Positions 36,194 through 36,992 of a DNA stretch of 36,992 bases are shown here, piece after piece. The translations under genes were made by a program, and so were the position numbers. The notes below the pieces were generated by a model. It had not been told where the DNA came from. It ran no database searches and saw nothing but the letters and a program-made list of their open reading frames with translations. How positions within the stretch are numbered: the first letter of the stretch is position 1; every line of letters begins with the position of its first letter. Origin of the DNA: Candidatus Dormiibacterota bacterium (GTDB taxonomy: Bacteria; Chloroflexota; Dormibacteria; Aeolococcales; Bog-877); the NCBI GenBank assembly GCA_027313505.1, contig DAHVDN010000031.1:1-36992 (forward strand). Reading direction: 5' to 3'.

Positions 36194-36992
36194 GTGTCGC
36201 TTGTAGTCATGACTTGCAATCCGACCCGTCAACGTCAGGCACAGGGCGTCATCCAGCGGGGGGGCTATGACTGTGAGATGATCCGGGAACTGTCCGGTTG
36301 CTCGCCTCGTGCGTTGGAGGCTTTGGGTAGCAGTCGCGATCTGGTCCTTTTGGTAACCGACAGAGCTGGGCTTACCGCCGTTCAGGCACTGGACGATGCT
36401 CTGGTTCGGTATTGGCTGGTTTTTGTGGAACCGATCCCTCTTGAATGGAAGACCGCCCTGCCACGGAAGGCGCACGCTTCCGTCAGCTTGGCTAGTGAGC
36501 GAGGATTACGCCGCCTTCTTGATTTGCTTGACGACTGGCGGTTTCGTCAGGTTCCACGAGTCGACTTCTTTCACTTCAGCTATCGGGACGGAGCACCGCC
36601 GACTGCCGATTGGGTTCTGGATACCCGCTTTCTTGACAGCCCTCATTGGGTCAGCGAGTTGCGGAACGGTCTTGGGCTCGAGTCCGATGTGGCCGAGTAC
36701 GTGACCAGCCAGCCAGGCGCGGCCATCCTTCTTGAGTGCTTTGTCGCCATGTTGATCAAGCTTCTTCCGTTCTATGTCGGTCAGCGCCGCACAGTCCTGC
36801 GAATAGGCGTTGGCTGCACCGGCGGACAGCATCGGTCGCAGGCGATGGCGAGGGCGCTAGCGGCTAGAGTTCGCGAGACGGGTCTGGCCCAAGCCCGATA
36901 CATCGCTCAGCCGATTCGCGACGCAGCCCCGGATGGACCGTACCCACCTCCGCCTGGCGTGGCGGAGGTGGCCGGTTGGCCCACGTCTGTTG
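36194..36992 (+). CDS. RapZ-like protein lacking a P-loop (3' end outside window)
   Basis: GTG 36194, with GAGGTGA 4 nt upstream, opens a frame of 266 codons that runs off the right edge without a stop. The C-terminal part is a plain RapZ C-terminal domain: HFSYRDGAPPTADWVLDTRF (about 125-145), SPHWVSELRNGLGL, YVTSQPGAA and RIGVGCTGGQHRSQAMARAL (about 203-222). A proline-rich tail (PDGPYPPPPG) follows. The N-terminal 120 residues start SLVVMTCNPTRQRQAQ: the position of the P-loop is there, but no glycine-lysine-serine motif is. It is a second, diverged paralogue of the rapZ at 23112, 71 bp downstream of the lipoprotein gene. A regulatory link to polysaccharide precursor supply is inference. 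The missing 3' end may add a further domain. Confidence 0.75.
   Translation, partial: MSLVVMTCNPTRQRQAQGVIQRGGYDCEMIRELSGCSPRALEALGSSRDLVLLVTDRAGLTAVQALDDALVRYWLVFVEPIPLEWKTALPRKAHASVSLASERGLRRLLDLLDDWRFRQVPRVDFFHFSYRDGAPPTADWVLDTRFLDSPHWVSELRNGLGLESDVAEYVTSQPGAAILLECFVAMLIKLLPFYVGQRRTVLRIGVGCTGGQHRSQAMARALAARVRETGLAQARYIAQPIRDAAPDGPYPPPPGVAEVAGWPTSV

Overview
The window (about 37 kb, visibly GC-rich, many GTG starts and short overlaps between genes) reads as a bacterial chromosome segment from a high-GC Gram-positive-type lineage. The best guess is a deep-branching Actinomycetota or a related Terrabacteria group. Reasons are the DUF6131-like mini membrane protein, a DNA polymerase I without proofreading residues, the polA / uvrB / uvrA / uvrC-rapZ / gap-pgk-tpiA order, and a Gram-positive-type SOS box. 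The phylum is inference; no rRNA gene is present.

Layout. 1-2.1 kb: a tiny membrane-protein gene (273-428, minus), a decayed IS3-family insertion sequence (675-1890) and tRNA-Leu(CAA). 2.1-12.2 kb: a BFN-domain protein (minus), then methyltransferase, polA, mutM and a GT4 glycosyltransferase (plus), a convergent ABC-F ATPase (minus), and uvrB. 12.2-16.3 kb: glgX and a GH57 glucanotransferase-like gene, packed directly behind uvrB. 16.4-17.9 kb: an amidase (minus), divergent from uvrA. 18.1-23.9 kb: uvrA (SOS box upstream), an unannotated 50-residue membrane ORF, uvrC and rapZ. 24.1-30.1 kb: gap, pgk, tpiA, gpmI and der, a lower-glycolysis block ending in a ribosome-assembly GTPase.

30.1-31.1 kb holds no convincing gene. 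From 31.1 kb to the right edge the character changes. There is a HlyD/RND-type membrane-fusion protein, a seven-plus-three TM family 2 processive glycosyltransferase, and two paralogous proteins of unknown family on either side of it (one a lipoprotein, the other on the opposite strand with no visible export signal). Last is a 3'-truncated gene, running off the window, whose C-terminal half is a clear RapZ C-terminal domain. Third codon positions look less GC-rich here than in the repair and glycolysis genes.

The most interesting point is that the window carries two RapZ homologues (23112-23885 and 36194 to the end) and neither has a usable Walker A lysine. The second sits beside a putative exopolysaccharide synthase. 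In enterobacteria the RapZ C-terminal domain senses glucosamine-6-phosphate and controls amino-sugar supply. A P-loop-less RapZ-like protein tied to polysaccharide production is therefore a plausible, undescribed arrangement, offered here as inference only.
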